A stretch of DNA of 64,000 bases from Candidatus Pantoea gossypiicola. Its GTDB lineage: Bacteria > Pseudomonadota > Gammaproteobacteria > Enterobacterales > Enterobacteriaceae. The first letter of the stretch is position 1. Each line of letters opens with the position of its first letter. The notes beneath the pieces were generated by a model, which ran no database searches, was not told the origin of the DNA, and was given only the letters and a program-made list of their open reading frames with translations. Shown here piece by piece: positions 39,497 through 47,661 of the stretch. The position numbers and the translations under genes are program-made. The stretch lies in assembly GCF_008632075.1 (NCBI RefSeq), contig NZ_VWVM01000011.1, positions 62,001-126,000 on the forward strand. Reading direction: 5' to 3'.

Positions 39497-39528
39497 CCTC
39501 AACCCGTCTCTGGCGGGTTGAGGTTTTG
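39497..39528 (+). terminator. Rho-independent terminator, likely island right edge
   Basis: A ten-base stem CCTCAACCCG / CGGGTTGAGG followed by TTTTG. Its core repeats the tRNA-Phe terminator core with one mismatch. The 39286-39496 gap before it has no gene. Confidence 0.75.
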
Positions 39529-39540
39529 TTTATCACGCCC

Positions 39541-40710
39541 TTACCCTTCCACCCAGACCGCACCGGCATCTGCTGATTTCACGCACTGGGCTACCCAGCG
39601 CACGCCCGCTAATCCGGCATGCACATCGGGATACCAGAAATCCTCCAGGAAGGCGGTGTCACGACGATCGGTGGCATCCATCGCCAGCGCGAAGCGGCGG
39701 TAGAGATTTGACCAGGCTTCGAATAACCCCTCGGTATGGCCTCCGCCAATGCGATCCTCTTCCAGCGCACGCGGGCTGAGATAGCCCATGCCGCGCTCCA
39801 GAATGCGAACCGGCTCGCCCTGCACTTCGTAGCGCAGCTGATTTGGCTGCTCATCCCACCACTCCAGACTGGCTTTCGATCCGACTACGCGAATCTTCTG
39901 CCCGTGCATGGAACCCGCATTCACCGCCGAGGCCCAGAGCGTGCCCACCGCGCCGTTGTCATACTCCATCATCACAAAGGCGTTATCCTCCAGCGGCGCA
40001 CGCGAGGCGACAAAGCTCTGGCGCGAACAGAGCAGGCGCGTCACCTTCAGCTTCGGTAACATCGTTTCGGCGATAAACAGCGGATGTGTCGCCAGATCGC
40101 CTAATACATAGCTCGGCCCGACAAAGCGCGGATCAACCCGCCAGCGGGTGCTTTCACTCTGCAACTCCACCGCCTCATTATGGAAGCCGTGAGCAAACTG
40201 CATATTTACAATGCGGATCTCACCCAGTATGCCTTCAGCGATCATCTCTCTGGCCTGATGAACCAGCTGATGCCCGGCATAGCCGTAAGTGACGCCGACA
40301 ATCTTCTGCTTCTCCCGGCTAAGCTGCTCCAGCTCATCGGCCTCTTCGACCGTAAAACAGAGCGGCTTCTCGCACACCACATGCAACCCGGCATTCAGCG
40401 CCGCACGGCAAATGGCGAAATGGGTATTGTTAGGCGTGGCAATCGACACCGCTTCAATACCATCCTCACGCCCGGCTTCTTCGGCGAACAGGCTGGCGTA
40501 GTCGGGATAGCAGCGTTCAGGTGCCACACCCAGTGCCTGACCAAACTCGCGGCCGCGCGCCGCGTCGATATCAAACGCCCCCGCCAGCAATGCAAAATTG
40601 CCGTCACGCTGCGCCGCCGAACGATGAATATAGCCAATCTGGCTGGTGCCGCCGCCGCCGATCATGCCCCAGCGCAGCGAGCGGTTAACTGCTTTTTTAC
40701 CGTTAATCAT
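39541..40710 (-). CDS. Gfo/Idh/MocA-family dehydrogenase
   Basis: A 389-residue NAD(P)-dependent sugar or inositol dehydrogenase. The Rossmann motif is GMIGGGGTSQIGYIHR; EKPLCFTVEEADEL is the family EKP motif with the catalytic-region lysine, and GDLATHPLFIAE provides the GxxxxH/DxxxH segment. It follows the TIM-barrel isomerase gene on the minus strand with a 10-bp gap (RBS GAGGA). Both are likely under the LacI-type regulator encoded upstream. The substrate is unknown; inositol or a keto-sugar is possible. Confidence 0.9.
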   Translation of the reverse strand: MINGKKAVNRSLRWGMIGGGGTSQIGYIHRSAAQRDGNFALLAGAFDIDAARGREFGQALGVAPERCYPDYASLFAEEAGREDGIEAVSIATPNNTHFAICRAALNAGLHVVCEKPLCFTVEEADELEQLSREKQKIVGVTYGYAGHQLVHQAREMIAEGILGEIRIVNMQFAHGFHNEAVELQSESTRWRVDPRFVGPSYVLGDLATHPLFIAETMLPKLKVTRLLCSRQSFVASRAPLEDNAFVMMEYDNGAVGTLWASAVNAGSMHGQKIRVVGSKASLEWWDEQPNQLRYEVQGEPVRILERGMGYLSPRALEEDRIGGGHTEGLFEAWSNLYRRFALAMDATDRRDTAFLEDFWYPDVHAGLAGVRWVAQCVKSADAGAVWVEG

Positions 40711-40720
40711 GCTGTTGTCC

Positions 40721-41638
40721 TCAGAATCCTGTTGATCGGAGATAGTCCAGGCTGGCTTTCACATCCTGCAGGCTGGTGTCGGCATGGCGTGGATCGCGCT
40801 CCTGTTCGATGGTGATCCAGCCCTGATAATGACGTTCAGTCAGCAAGCTACGCACTGCCGGATAGTCGATTGCGCCCTGCCCCAGCGGGCACATTACCCC
40901 CTGCGCGCAGGCAGTGAAAAAGTCGAGTCCCTGCGAGAGAGCATCACGCCAGACCGGCTGGTTAACGTCTTTGAAATGGAGGTAATCGATACGGTCCCAG
41001 TACTGTTCCAGCGAAGCGACCGGATCCATCCCGGCGTAATAGAGATGGCCGGTGTCCAGGCACAAACCCGCAACCTTATGCGGAATGTCAGAGACCAGCT
41101 GTGCCAGCTCATCGGCAAACTCAATGCAGCCACCCGCATGCGGATGGATCACGGGCCGCACGCCATACTCCTGCCAGGCGATCTCACTAAGAATGGTGAT
41201 GTGCTGCATCATGCGCTGCCAGTCGTCAGCGGAAAGCCGTGGCGCTTTTTCAGACTGACCGGCATATTTCGCCCGCTCCGGATTGCCGAAATCAATGATC
41301 ACCAGATAAGGCGCGCTGGCTCCGGGCGTTTTAGTCGCAACAGGTACGCTGGACAGCGTGCGACACAGATTGTGGGTCAGCGTCACCAGCGCCGGAAAAT
41401 GCGCCTCACTGACCAAATCATCGAAGATCGTGCCTGCCACCAGAGAAAGCTGATGCGCATTAAGCTGCCGGGTCAGTTCGGCGGCATCGGTTGGCAGATA
41501 GCCCCTGGGGCCGAGTTCAATACTGGGATAGCTGGCCTGCGCGGCTTCGGTCAGGACTTTCTGCCACGGCGGCAGAAAAGGATTAGCGGGATCATCCACG
41601 CCCCAGCTACAGGGCGCATTCGCAATATGAAAGGTCAT
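40721..41638 (-). CDS. TIM-barrel sugar isomerase/epimerase (IolE/IolI-like)
   Basis: A 305-residue xylose-isomerase-like TIM barrel. IANAPCSWGVDD at the N-terminus, IHPHAGGCIEF, LCLDTGHLYYAGMDP and LHFKDVN are metal-site strands of the inosose-dehydratase/epimerase group. The start at MTFHIANAP is chosen from family alignment; the longer extension has no RBS. First gene of a two-gene minus-strand unit with the Gfo/Idh gene. The exact reaction is unassigned. Confidence 0.88.
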   Translation of the reverse strand: MTFHIANAPCSWGVDDPANPFLPPWQKVLTEAAQASYPSIELGPRGYLPTDAAELTRQLNAHQLSLVAGTIFDDLVSEAHFPALVTLTHNLCRTLSSVPVATKTPGASAPYLVIIDFGNPERAKYAGQSEKAPRLSADDWQRMMQHITILSEIAWQEYGVRPVIHPHAGGCIEFADELAQLVSDIPHKVAGLCLDTGHLYYAGMDPVASLEQYWDRIDYLHFKDVNQPVWRDALSQGLDFFTACAQGVMCPLGQGAIDYPAVRSLLTERHYQGWITIEQERDPRHADTSLQDVKASLDYLRSTGF

Positions 41639-41701
41639 GATATCTGCCTGTGTAGTGAAAACTGCTGGCAGTATCAAATAAAAATTTCATCTCACACAAC
41701 A

Positions 41702-41727
41702 ATGAAAGTTTCATTTTTTGATAGAGA
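41702..41727. promoter_or_regulatory. Candidate operator of the LacI-type regulator (site 1)
   Basis: A palindrome ATGAAAGTTTCAT (41702-41714) overlaps TCATTTTTTGATAGA (41711-41725). The latter motif, with one extra T, recurs at 42916-42931 upstream of the second Gfo/Idh gene. Confidence 0.45.
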
Positions 41728-41788
41728 TCGCGTTTAAAAGTTTCGTTAAATGATAGATTGCTATCAAACACTGACTAACCTGTTCTTT

Positions 41789-42814
41789 CTACACGTTTTC
41801 ACGCGTTACGATCTCAAAGGGCACGGTCACCTGTGCAAAATGGTCAGGCTGATCCATCCGGCGGCTAAGACAGGTAGCAATAACCGCCTCCGCCATCGCA
41901 TCAATACGGTGGCGCAGCATCAGCGTGATGGTGCCGTCAATTAGCGCCAGTTCATCGCCGGGCAGCGGGCCGTGGCACAGCAAATCAATCTGCGTACGAC
42001 CGCTCTCACGCAGTGCCTGTATCACGCCCTCTATGCCGCCGCAGGGCGCATAAATCATGACCAGATCGTCGTGGGTTTCCAGCAGCTGGCGGGTCGCCTG
42101 ATAGCCTCCTTCACCCGATTCATGCGTTTTTAACGGTTCCAGCACCTGCTGACTGATGCCCGACTCGCGCAGGTAGGAGCGAAAACTGATTTCGCTGCTC
42201 TCCTGGCATGTAAAGCGATGGTCTCCCAGCAGCACGCCAACACATCCCGGCTTACGCAGCAGATGTTGCGCCATCCAGGCCGCAGTGCGTCCTGCTTTCT
42301 GATTATCAATGCCAATAAACCCGGCATGGTCACAGGGTGAGAAATCGGAGAACAGCGCGTAAACCCGCACACCTGCCCGTGAAACATCCTGGATTGCGTG
42401 ACGGATCAACGGGTGATCCAGCGCCACCAGAGTAATCACATCGCTGCGCTGGGCCAGCTGACGCAAGGAATGCGCTACGGCTTCAACCTCGTGAATATCA
42501 TGCCAGCAGAATTCAGGTTCGCTACCCTGTGGCTGCTGCGCCCTGAGCTGCTGTTTCAGCGCCTCGCCCAGCTGCTGATAAAACGAATAGCGGGCAGGCA
42601 GGAGGATAAAGCTCACGCGTAGCGTGGCCGCAGTCAGCGGCAGGGTAGTCTGGCTGTGCGCCTGGGTCAGGCGATAACCCAGGTCGTGGGCCGCAGCCAG
42701 CACCTTCTGCTCGGTCACACTGCGTACCGGCGCGCGGCGGTTCAGCACCCTGTCTACCGTCGCCACCCCCACGCCCGCCGCCTGCGCAATGGCAGTCATC
42801 GTCACTTTTGGCAT
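41789..42814 (-). CDS. LacI-family transcriptional regulator
   Basis: A 341-residue regulator: N-terminal LacI HTH (VTMTAIAQAAGVGVATVDRVLNRRAPV, ~4-30) and a type-1 periplasmic-binding-protein-like sensor domain (~65-340; GIDNQKAGRTAAWMA, GCVGVLLGD). It lies between two dehydrogenase/isomerase pairs, one on each side, which it probably controls. The start MPKVTM has GGAG-like AGGAGAAGGG upstream. Confidence 0.92.
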   Translation of the reverse strand: MPKVTMTAIAQAAGVGVATVDRVLNRRAPVRSVTEQKVLAAAHDLGYRLTQAHSQTTLPLTAATLRVSFILLPARYSFYQQLGEALKQQLRAQQPQGSEPEFCWHDIHEVEAVAHSLRQLAQRSDVITLVALDHPLIRHAIQDVSRAGVRVYALFSDFSPCDHAGFIGIDNQKAGRTAAWMAQHLLRKPGCVGVLLGDHRFTCQESSEISFRSYLRESGISQQVLEPLKTHESGEGGYQATRQLLETHDDLVMIYAPCGGIEGVIQALRESGRTQIDLLCHGPLPGDELALIDGTITLMLRHRIDAMAEAVIATCLSRRMDQPDHFAQVTVPFEIVTRENV

Positions 42815-42915
42815 CACCCTTCTCCTGCTTTTCCTGATCGCGTTAGCTGACGGCTACGCCTTTATGCTCTGTTGTTTAAAACAGCGCTACTTTATCGCGA
42901 CACGGCCATTTCCTC

Positions 42916-42931
42916 TCATTTTTTTGATAGA
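42916..42931. promoter_or_regulatory. Candidate operator of the LacI-type regulator (site 2)
   Basis: TCATTTTTTTGATAGA, near-identical to the motif at 41711-41725, in the 326-bp gap between the divergent regulator and the second Gfo/Idh gene. No gene or other element was seen in that gap. Confidence 0.4.
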
Positions 42932-43140
42932 AAAATGCGGCTGATTTTGATCTGCCTCTCAAAATGAAACATCCATTTCTTTCTATGTTCTCTTTAAAAC
43001 GTCTATTTGCTAAAACGGGTAAAAATCCCGCGTCGATACGGTTGATGGGATCACATCATCAAAAGGTTAGAGCGGTGACGGTGAGCTTTTTATAGTGGAG
43101 TTCTGAGCACCCCCAGCCTGCACGTAAAAAAGGAAAAGTA

Positions 43141-44184
43141 ATGTTCCCATCAACGCTTCCGGCTCCACGCATAACCGATGCCCGCCAGGTTCCGCGACTG
43201 CGCTGGGGCATTATCGGGCCAGGCTGGATCGCCGACCATTTTGCCCATGCGCTGCGCCAGCATACCCACCAGCAGATCACGGCGGTGGCTGCGCGCGATC
43301 CGGCAAAAGCACAGGCCTTTGCTGACAAATGGTCAATCGGCTATGCCACAGGCGACCCCGATGCGATGCTGGCGCGGAATGATGTGGATGCGGTCTATAT
43401 CGCGACACCCCACAACCACCATTTTCCCGATGGTCTGCGCGCGATCGCTGCCGGAAAGCATCTGCTGATCGAAAAACCGCTGGCGCTGAATGCGCAGCAG
43501 GCGGCTCAGCTTAAACAGGCCGCCGCTGTCGCGAACCTGCTCTGTATGGAGGCGATGTGGTGCAACTTTGCGCCGAAGTATGACGTCATCCGTCAGCTTC
43601 TGGAGGATGGCGTGTTCGGTGATATCCACACGCTGATTGCCGATCATGGTGAGTTTTTCACCCCGGATCACCGCATCTTCAATGCCGATCTGGCGGGCGG
43701 TCCGATGCTCGATCTCGGCAGTTATCTGGTGGCGCTTAGCGTATTTGTTGGCGGCGATGCACCTGACACGATCGTCGCCCGTGGTCAGCCTGTACCGGAT
43801 GGCCGCGTCAACGGTCAGACATCGATGCTGTTTACCCATCATCACGGTATGCAGTCGGTGCTGAATACTACCCTGTTCAGCAACACGCCGGGCGGCGCAG
43901 TGATCGCCGGTCGTGACGCCACCCTGGAGCTGGCAGGCCAGTTCTATGCGCCCGGTGACTTCACCCTGACCTCCAGCGACCGGCGTCACCGCCTGCGATG
44001 GCAGGAACCCACTAACCGCTATGAACAGCTCTGTCATGAGATTAACCACTTCGCCTGGTGTGTGGGCCAGAACCTGATCGATTCGCCTGTCCATTCGCTT
44101 GATCGGGCGATTATCACCCTGGCCACAATGGACAACGTCAGGCAGCAGATTGGCGTGACCTTCAATGAAGAACAGCAACCTTAA
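43141..44184 (+). CDS. Gfo/Idh/MocA-family dehydrogenase, second copy
   Basis: A 347-residue dehydrogenase of the dimeric dihydrodiol/xylose-dehydrogenase-like branch. Rossmann GIIGPGWIADHFAHALRQ; IATPHNHHFPDGL; EKPLALNAQQAAQL; MLDLGSYLVALSVF. AAAAAGGAAAAG lies ahead of the ATG. Forms an operon with the isomerase 18 bp downstream. Substrate unknown. Confidence 0.9.
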   Translation: MFPSTLPAPRITDARQVPRLRWGIIGPGWIADHFAHALRQHTHQQITAVAARDPAKAQAFADKWSIGYATGDPDAMLARNDVDAVYIATPHNHHFPDGLRAIAAGKHLLIEKPLALNAQQAAQLKQAAAVANLLCMEAMWCNFAPKYDVIRQLLEDGVFGDIHTLIADHGEFFTPDHRIFNADLAGGPMLDLGSYLVALSVFVGGDAPDTIVARGQPVPDGRVNGQTSMLFTHHHGMQSVLNTTLFSNTPGGAVIAGRDATLELAGQFYAPGDFTLTSSDRRHRLRWQEPTNRYEQLCHEINHFAWCVGQNLIDSPVHSLDRAIITLATMDNVRQQIGVTFNEEQQP

Positions 44185-44202
44185 TGTGCCCGGAGCAGAA
44201 AG

Positions 44203-45081
44203 ATGAAAATCGCTTTTGATGTGGATGTGATTAAAGACTTAGGCATCACCCGAATGGTTCATCAGGTGGCCGACTGGGGCTACAAATATATCGAACAGTC
44301 GCCGCATCCGCAGATCAACCCGTTTTATAAACATCCCAAAGCCAGCCGTGAAATTATCACCGAGTATAAGAATGCATTAAGCGCCACCGGGCTTGAAATC
44401 TCTTCTTTTATCGTGGTCTATCGCTGGTCCGGCCCGGATGAGCTGCGCCGTCAGGCGGCGGTGAAGAACTGGAAACGCATGATTGAGATTGCGGTTGAGA
44501 TGGGTGTGCAGGTCATTAACACCGAACTCTCCGGCACGCCTAACGAGCCGGAAATCTGTGAAGAGATGTTCTATCGTTCAATGGAAGAGTTGCTGCCGAT
44601 TATCGAACGTGAAGGGATCCGCGTCGAAATTCAGGCGCACCCGTGGGATTTTTGCGAAGAGAATAATGAAACCGTGGATATCGTGAAGTCGTTCCGCAGC
44701 GATAACGTGAAGTATATCTACAGCGCGCCGCACACCTTCTTCTATGACAAAGGCAAAGGCGATGTGAAACCGATGCTCGAGTATGCGGGGGACGATCTGT
44801 CGCACATGCTGATCGCCGACACCATGAACCATACGAAACACTGTCGCTATATCGTTAACCCGCCAGGCGTGGATGCCACTATTCACCAGCATGTTGGCGT
44901 AGGCGAAGGTGAAGTCGACTTCGATACCCTGTTTAAAACCCTGCGCGACACCGGCTTTGCCACCCGCAGCCATAAAGTTGGCGGTGAACCGATTATCGCG
45001 GCATCACTGTTTGGCTACCCGGAAAAAATGAAGGTGCAGGCGATTGAAACCCGCGAACTGATTGAGCGCGAACTGCTGTAA
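44203..45081 (+). CDS. TIM-barrel sugar phosphate isomerase/epimerase, second copy
   Basis: A 292-residue xylose-isomerase-like TIM barrel, with metal-ligand strands at NTELSGTPNEPE, VEIQAHPWDF and ADTMNHTKHCRY. It resembles IolH/IolI-type proteins of inositol catabolism, though no other iol genes are present. Cotranscribed with the preceding dehydrogenase. Confidence 0.87.
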   Translation: MKIAFDVDVIKDLGITRMVHQVADWGYKYIEQSPHPQINPFYKHPKASREIITEYKNALSATGLEISSFIVVYRWSGPDELRRQAAVKNWKRMIEIAVEMGVQVINTELSGTPNEPEICEEMFYRSMEELLPIIEREGIRVEIQAHPWDFCEENNETVDIVKSFRSDNVKYIYSAPHTFFYDKGKGDVKPMLEYAGDDLSHMLIADTMNHTKHCRYIVNPPGVDATIHQHVGVGEGEVDFDTLFKTLRDTGFATRSHKVGGEPIIAASLFGYPEKMKVQAIETRELIERELL

Positions 45082-45299
45082 ACCTCCCTGCCGTGCAGTC
45101 GTTGCTGGCTGCACGGTCATGTCCGCGCAGGACAAACATCGCCCCGTCTGACACACTTTCGATCACTTTTCCCCTGAGCCGCTTCCCGCCTGACATCGGC
45201 CCGTCACAGCATGGCGTCGCGCAGCCAGCAGAGTTAAACCGCCTTCGCAGCACCTGCTACACTCCAGACCAATACCACACCATAAGGCGAACTTTCATT

Positions 45300-46166
45300 A
45301 TGTCGGAAAATGCATATCAGCCCGCAAAAGTCTGGACCTGGGACCCTGAAGCCAAAGGTAACGGCGCTAAAACTAATCGTCCGTTCGCTGGTCCCACCCA
45401 TGAAAAAGCGTTGCCGGTCGGCAAACACCCTCTGCAGCTCTATTCGCTCGGCACGCCTAACGGCCAGAAAGTCACCATCCTGCTGGAAGAGCTGCTGGCG
45501 CTTAACCTCAAAGATGCCGAGTATGATGCCTGGCTGATCCGCATCGGCGACGGCGATCAGTTTTCAAGTGGTTTTGTCGACGTGAACCCGAACTCAAAAA
45601 TCCCGGCGCTGAGTGACCATTCAGCTACACCGCCGATTCGGGTATTTGAATCAGGCAATATCCTGCTCTATCTGGCAGAAAAATATGGTTACTTCCTGCC
45701 GAAAGATATCGCTGGCCGCACTGAAACGCTGAACTGGCTGTTCTGGCTGCAGGGCTCAGCGCCATACCTGGGGGGGGGTTTCGGCCATTTCTATCACTAC
45801 GCGCCAGAAAAAATTGAGTACGCCATCAACCGCTTCACCCTGGAAGCGAAGCGCCAGTTTGACGTGCTGGATCGTCGACTGGCCGATAACCGCTATCTGG
45901 CCGGTGATGACTACACTATCGCCGACATCGCCACCTGGCCGTGGTACGGCAACATGGTGCTCAACGATCAGTATGGCGCTGCCGAATTCCTGGATGTGCA
46001 GTCCTATAAAAACGTGGTGCGCTGGGCAAAAGAGATCGCACAGCGTCCTGCCGTCATCCGTGGCCGCAAGGTTAACCGCGTTATGGGTGACCCGGCCGAT
46101 CAACTGCATGAGCGTCATGATGCAGCCGATTTTGACATTAACACTGAAGATAAACGCCAGGCGTAA
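45300..46166 (+). CDS. yghU: Glutathione transferase, YghU-like disulfide-bond oxidoreductase
   Basis: A 288-residue glutathione-transferase-fold protein of the Nu class, with glutathionyl-disulfide reductase activity known for E. coli YghU. It has an N-terminal thioredoxin domain (QLYSLGTPNGQKVTILLEEL), NPNSKIPALSDH, FESGNILLYLAEKYG, and a helical domain with FWLQGSAPYLGGGFGHFYHY. The three-glycine codons are GGG GGG GGT inside a G9 run (45770-45778), a slippage-prone site; the frame is intact here. The start matches the E. coli N-terminus; the upstream extension is not conserved. Confidence 0.93.
   Translation: MSENAYQPAKVWTWDPEAKGNGAKTNRPFAGPTHEKALPVGKHPLQLYSLGTPNGQKVTILLEELLALNLKDAEYDAWLIRIGDGDQFSSGFVDVNPNSKIPALSDHSATPPIRVFESGNILLYLAEKYGYFLPKDIAGRTETLNWLFWLQGSAPYLGGGFGHFYHYAPEKIEYAINRFTLEAKRQFDVLDRRLADNRYLAGDDYTIADIATWPWYGNMVLNDQYGAAEFLDVQSYKNVVRWAKEIAQRPAVIRGRKVNRVMGDPADQLHERHDAADFDINTEDKRQA
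45770..45778. repeat. G9 homopolymer inside yghU
   Basis: Nine consecutive G residues in the coding strand; a gain or loss of one base would frameshift the gene after codon ~157. Confidence 0.7.
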
Positions 46167-46177
46167 AGGAGCCCACA

Positions 46178-46474
46178 ATGAGCGCATATGTCATCTTTAT
46201 TCGCGACAAAATTACTAACCCTGAGGAATTCGCTATTTACGGCGAGAAAGCGGGCAAAGCGCGCGGCGACCATCCAATTACGCCGCTGGCGTTTTATGGA
46301 CAGCTTGAGACGCTGGAAGGACCGGAAGCAGACGGCGTAGTCGTGCTGGAGTTCCCGACAGTTGAAGCGGCGCACGGCTGGTATGACAGCCCGGAATATC
46401 AGGAAGCAAAACAGCATCGCCTGAAAGGTGCGGAATACCGTGTGGTGCTGGTCCAGGGTGTAGAGCAGTCATAA
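46178..46474 (+). CDS. DUF1330 domain protein
   Basis: A 98-residue ferredoxin-like (dimeric alpha/beta barrel) protein. DUF1330 hallmarks are AYVIFIRDKITNPEEFAIY, VVLEFPTVEAAHGWYDSPEYQ and RLKGAEYRVVLVQG. AAAGGAG precedes the ATG. It lies 11 bp after yghU and is probably cotranscribed. Function unknown. Confidence 0.92.
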   Translation: MSAYVIFIRDKITNPEEFAIYGEKAGKARGDHPITPLAFYGQLETLEGPEADGVVVLEFPTVEAAHGWYDSPEYQEAKQHRLKGAEYRVVLVQGVEQS

Positions 46475-46547
46475 CCTGTTATGACTATGAGAACAGTAAG
46501 CCGTAGCCATTAAGGTGCGGCTTACATTCTCATTCGCCAACAGGTTA
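46472..46547. repeat. Nested inverted repeat after the DUF1330 gene
   Basis: Three stacked arm pairs: TAACCTGTT / AACAGGTTA (outer), ATGAGAA / TTCTCAT (middle) and GTAAGCCG / CGGCTTAC (inner). It begins exactly at the stop codon. The long imperfect hairpin has no T tract. Confidence 0.75.
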
Positions 46548-46562
46548 CTGAGATAACTGCAC

Positions 46563-46597
46563 AAAAAAAATCCGCAACGTCGAAACGTTACGGATTT
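46563..46597 (-). terminator. Rho-independent terminator of the double-glycine peptide genes
   Basis: A 13-base stem AAATCCGTAACGT / ACGTTGCGGATTT (one mismatch) with TTCG loop on the minus strand, followed by T residues (A tract 46563-46570). The 46598-46730 stretch between it and the peptide gene has no ORF. Confidence 0.85.
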
Positions 46598-46730
46598 GAT
46601 TAAACTCTCTGAGTATTCGAATATCGTCCGTGATTTTATTTTCAAAAACGTTAGTAAAAATCCATCGATAACATTATGGATAGATAATAGCGCTATCGTA
46701 CAACTCAGATCATGTTTCGTTCAGAAAATA

Positions 46731-47045
46731 TTAAACGAGCGCTACGCTGCCGCTGGTGCCGTAATTCTGGCGGAAGTCCGCTCCATAGGCAGCGACGGTA
46801 TCTTTACCCCACAGCGCGCCCATAACGGTTCCTACGATCGGTCCAACAATGCTCCCGAAAACCAGGCCTACAACCTGAGCAATAGGGCCGAATACGGCGC
46901 TGCGGCTGGCACTACCGCCTACTGCCGCGCCAGTCGCCAGACCTTCAAAAAAACCCCAGACAGCGCCTTCTGCTGCGTCGCCCAGCGTAGCCACTAAAGC
47001 ACCGCCACTTACGATTTCAGTTTCGATCAGAGATAATTCACGCAT
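46731..47045 (-). CDS. Double-glycine-leader peptide 2 (microcin/bacteriocin-like)
   Basis: A 104-residue precursor: leader MRELSLIETEIVSGG ending in the GG processing site of C39-peptidase ABC exporters, then an 89-residue glycine-rich hydrophobic peptide with many GxxxG motifs (GSIVGPIVGTVMGALWG). It is a clear paralogue of the upstream gene; both share GGSxSRSAVFG and AAYxADxRxxY. The RBS is AAGGAA. It resembles class II microcins in form, but I cannot assign a known family. No exporter, peptidase or intact immunity gene is adjacent. Confidence 0.82.
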   Translation of the reverse strand: MRELSLIETEIVSGGALVATLGDAAEGAVWGFFEGLATGAAVGGSASRSAVFGPIAQVVGLVFGSIVGPIVGTVMGALWGKDTVAAYGADFRQNYGTSGSVALV

Positions 47046-47086
47046 GATTAATTTCCTTATATTTAAAGATTATTACGACAGTAAAA

Positions 47087-47111
47087 CTTCATTAAATTAC
47101 CTTTAATGAAG
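47087..47111 (-). terminator. Attenuator-like hairpin between the two peptide genes
   Basis: A perfect ten-base stem CTTCATTAAA / TTTAATGAAG with a five-base loop, followed on the minus strand by TTTTAC. It may lower expression of the second peptide relative to the first. Confidence 0.5.
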
Positions 47112-47134
47112 AGGGGAGGATGCAATGCTTTTGA

Positions 47135-47434
47135 CTAGCTGGAATATTGCTTTCTGATGTCAGCCGCATACGCTGCAACGGCATCTCTGCCAACCATTGC
47201 ACCCATAATGCCGCCCGCGATAGGGCCAATTATACCGCCAACAATGGCTCCTACGCCCTGAGAGATAATACCAAATACGGCGCTTCGGCTACCGCTTCCG
47301 CCGACGGTTACGCCAGTCAGTAATCCATCCAGCACGCCCCAGACAATACCTTCAAAAAAAGCGTTAACCTCATCGGCCGTCGCTGGAGCGCCACCGCTTA
47401 CGACACTAATCTCGTATTCCTTTAGCTTTCTCAT
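47135..47434 (-). CDS. Double-glycine-leader peptide 1 (microcin/bacteriocin-like)
   Basis: A 99-residue precursor: leader MRKLKEYEISVVSGG with a GG cleavage site, then an 84-residue hydrophobic glycine-rich peptide (VGAIVGGIIGPIAGGIMGAM) with a charged C-terminal end AAYAADIRKQYSS. GGAG lies nine bases before the ATG. About 100 bp separates it from its paralogue downstream, and a shared terminator follows, so the pair may act as a two-peptide system. Function is inferred from form only. Confidence 0.82.
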   Translation of the reverse strand: MRKLKEYEISVVSGGAPATADEVNAFFEGIVWGVLDGLLTGVTVGGSGSRSAVFGIISQGVGAIVGGIIGPIAGGIMGAMVGRDAVAAYAADIRKQYSS

Positions 47435-47661
47435 TATTTTTACTCCGGCTATTTAATGTAAATTTATAAGCCCTTTTATTTCAGGAAATGTAAAATTGAT
47501 TTACTGGAACAATACAGCAGCAGAATGCTAAAAAAAATAGTAAAAAAATCCATTTTCTGGAAAAATTTAAATATAATAAAATCACTTTCCAGATATTATG
47601 GAACAATCAAAAAACCGGGGTAATATTGGAATGATAATAATAAAAAAAGCCAGCCACCTGG

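Noticed and set aside
32750..39540. Integrase or phage genes of the tRNA-Phe island
   Set aside because: None of the ORFs resembles an integrase, transposase or phage protein; mobility can only be inferred from position.
40784..41737. 317-residue ORF opposite the TIM-barrel isomerase gene
   Set aside because: Antisense reading of a well-supported metal-dependent isomerase; no domain of its own.
43333..44178. 281-residue ORF opposite the second Gfo/Idh gene
   Set aside because: Antisense to a gene with clear Rossmann and EKP motifs.
47125..47157. Ten-codon plus-strand ORF with a strong AGGGGAGG Shine-Dalgarno
   Set aside because: Too short to support, and it overlaps the end of peptide gene 1 on the other strand; purine-rich match may be chance.
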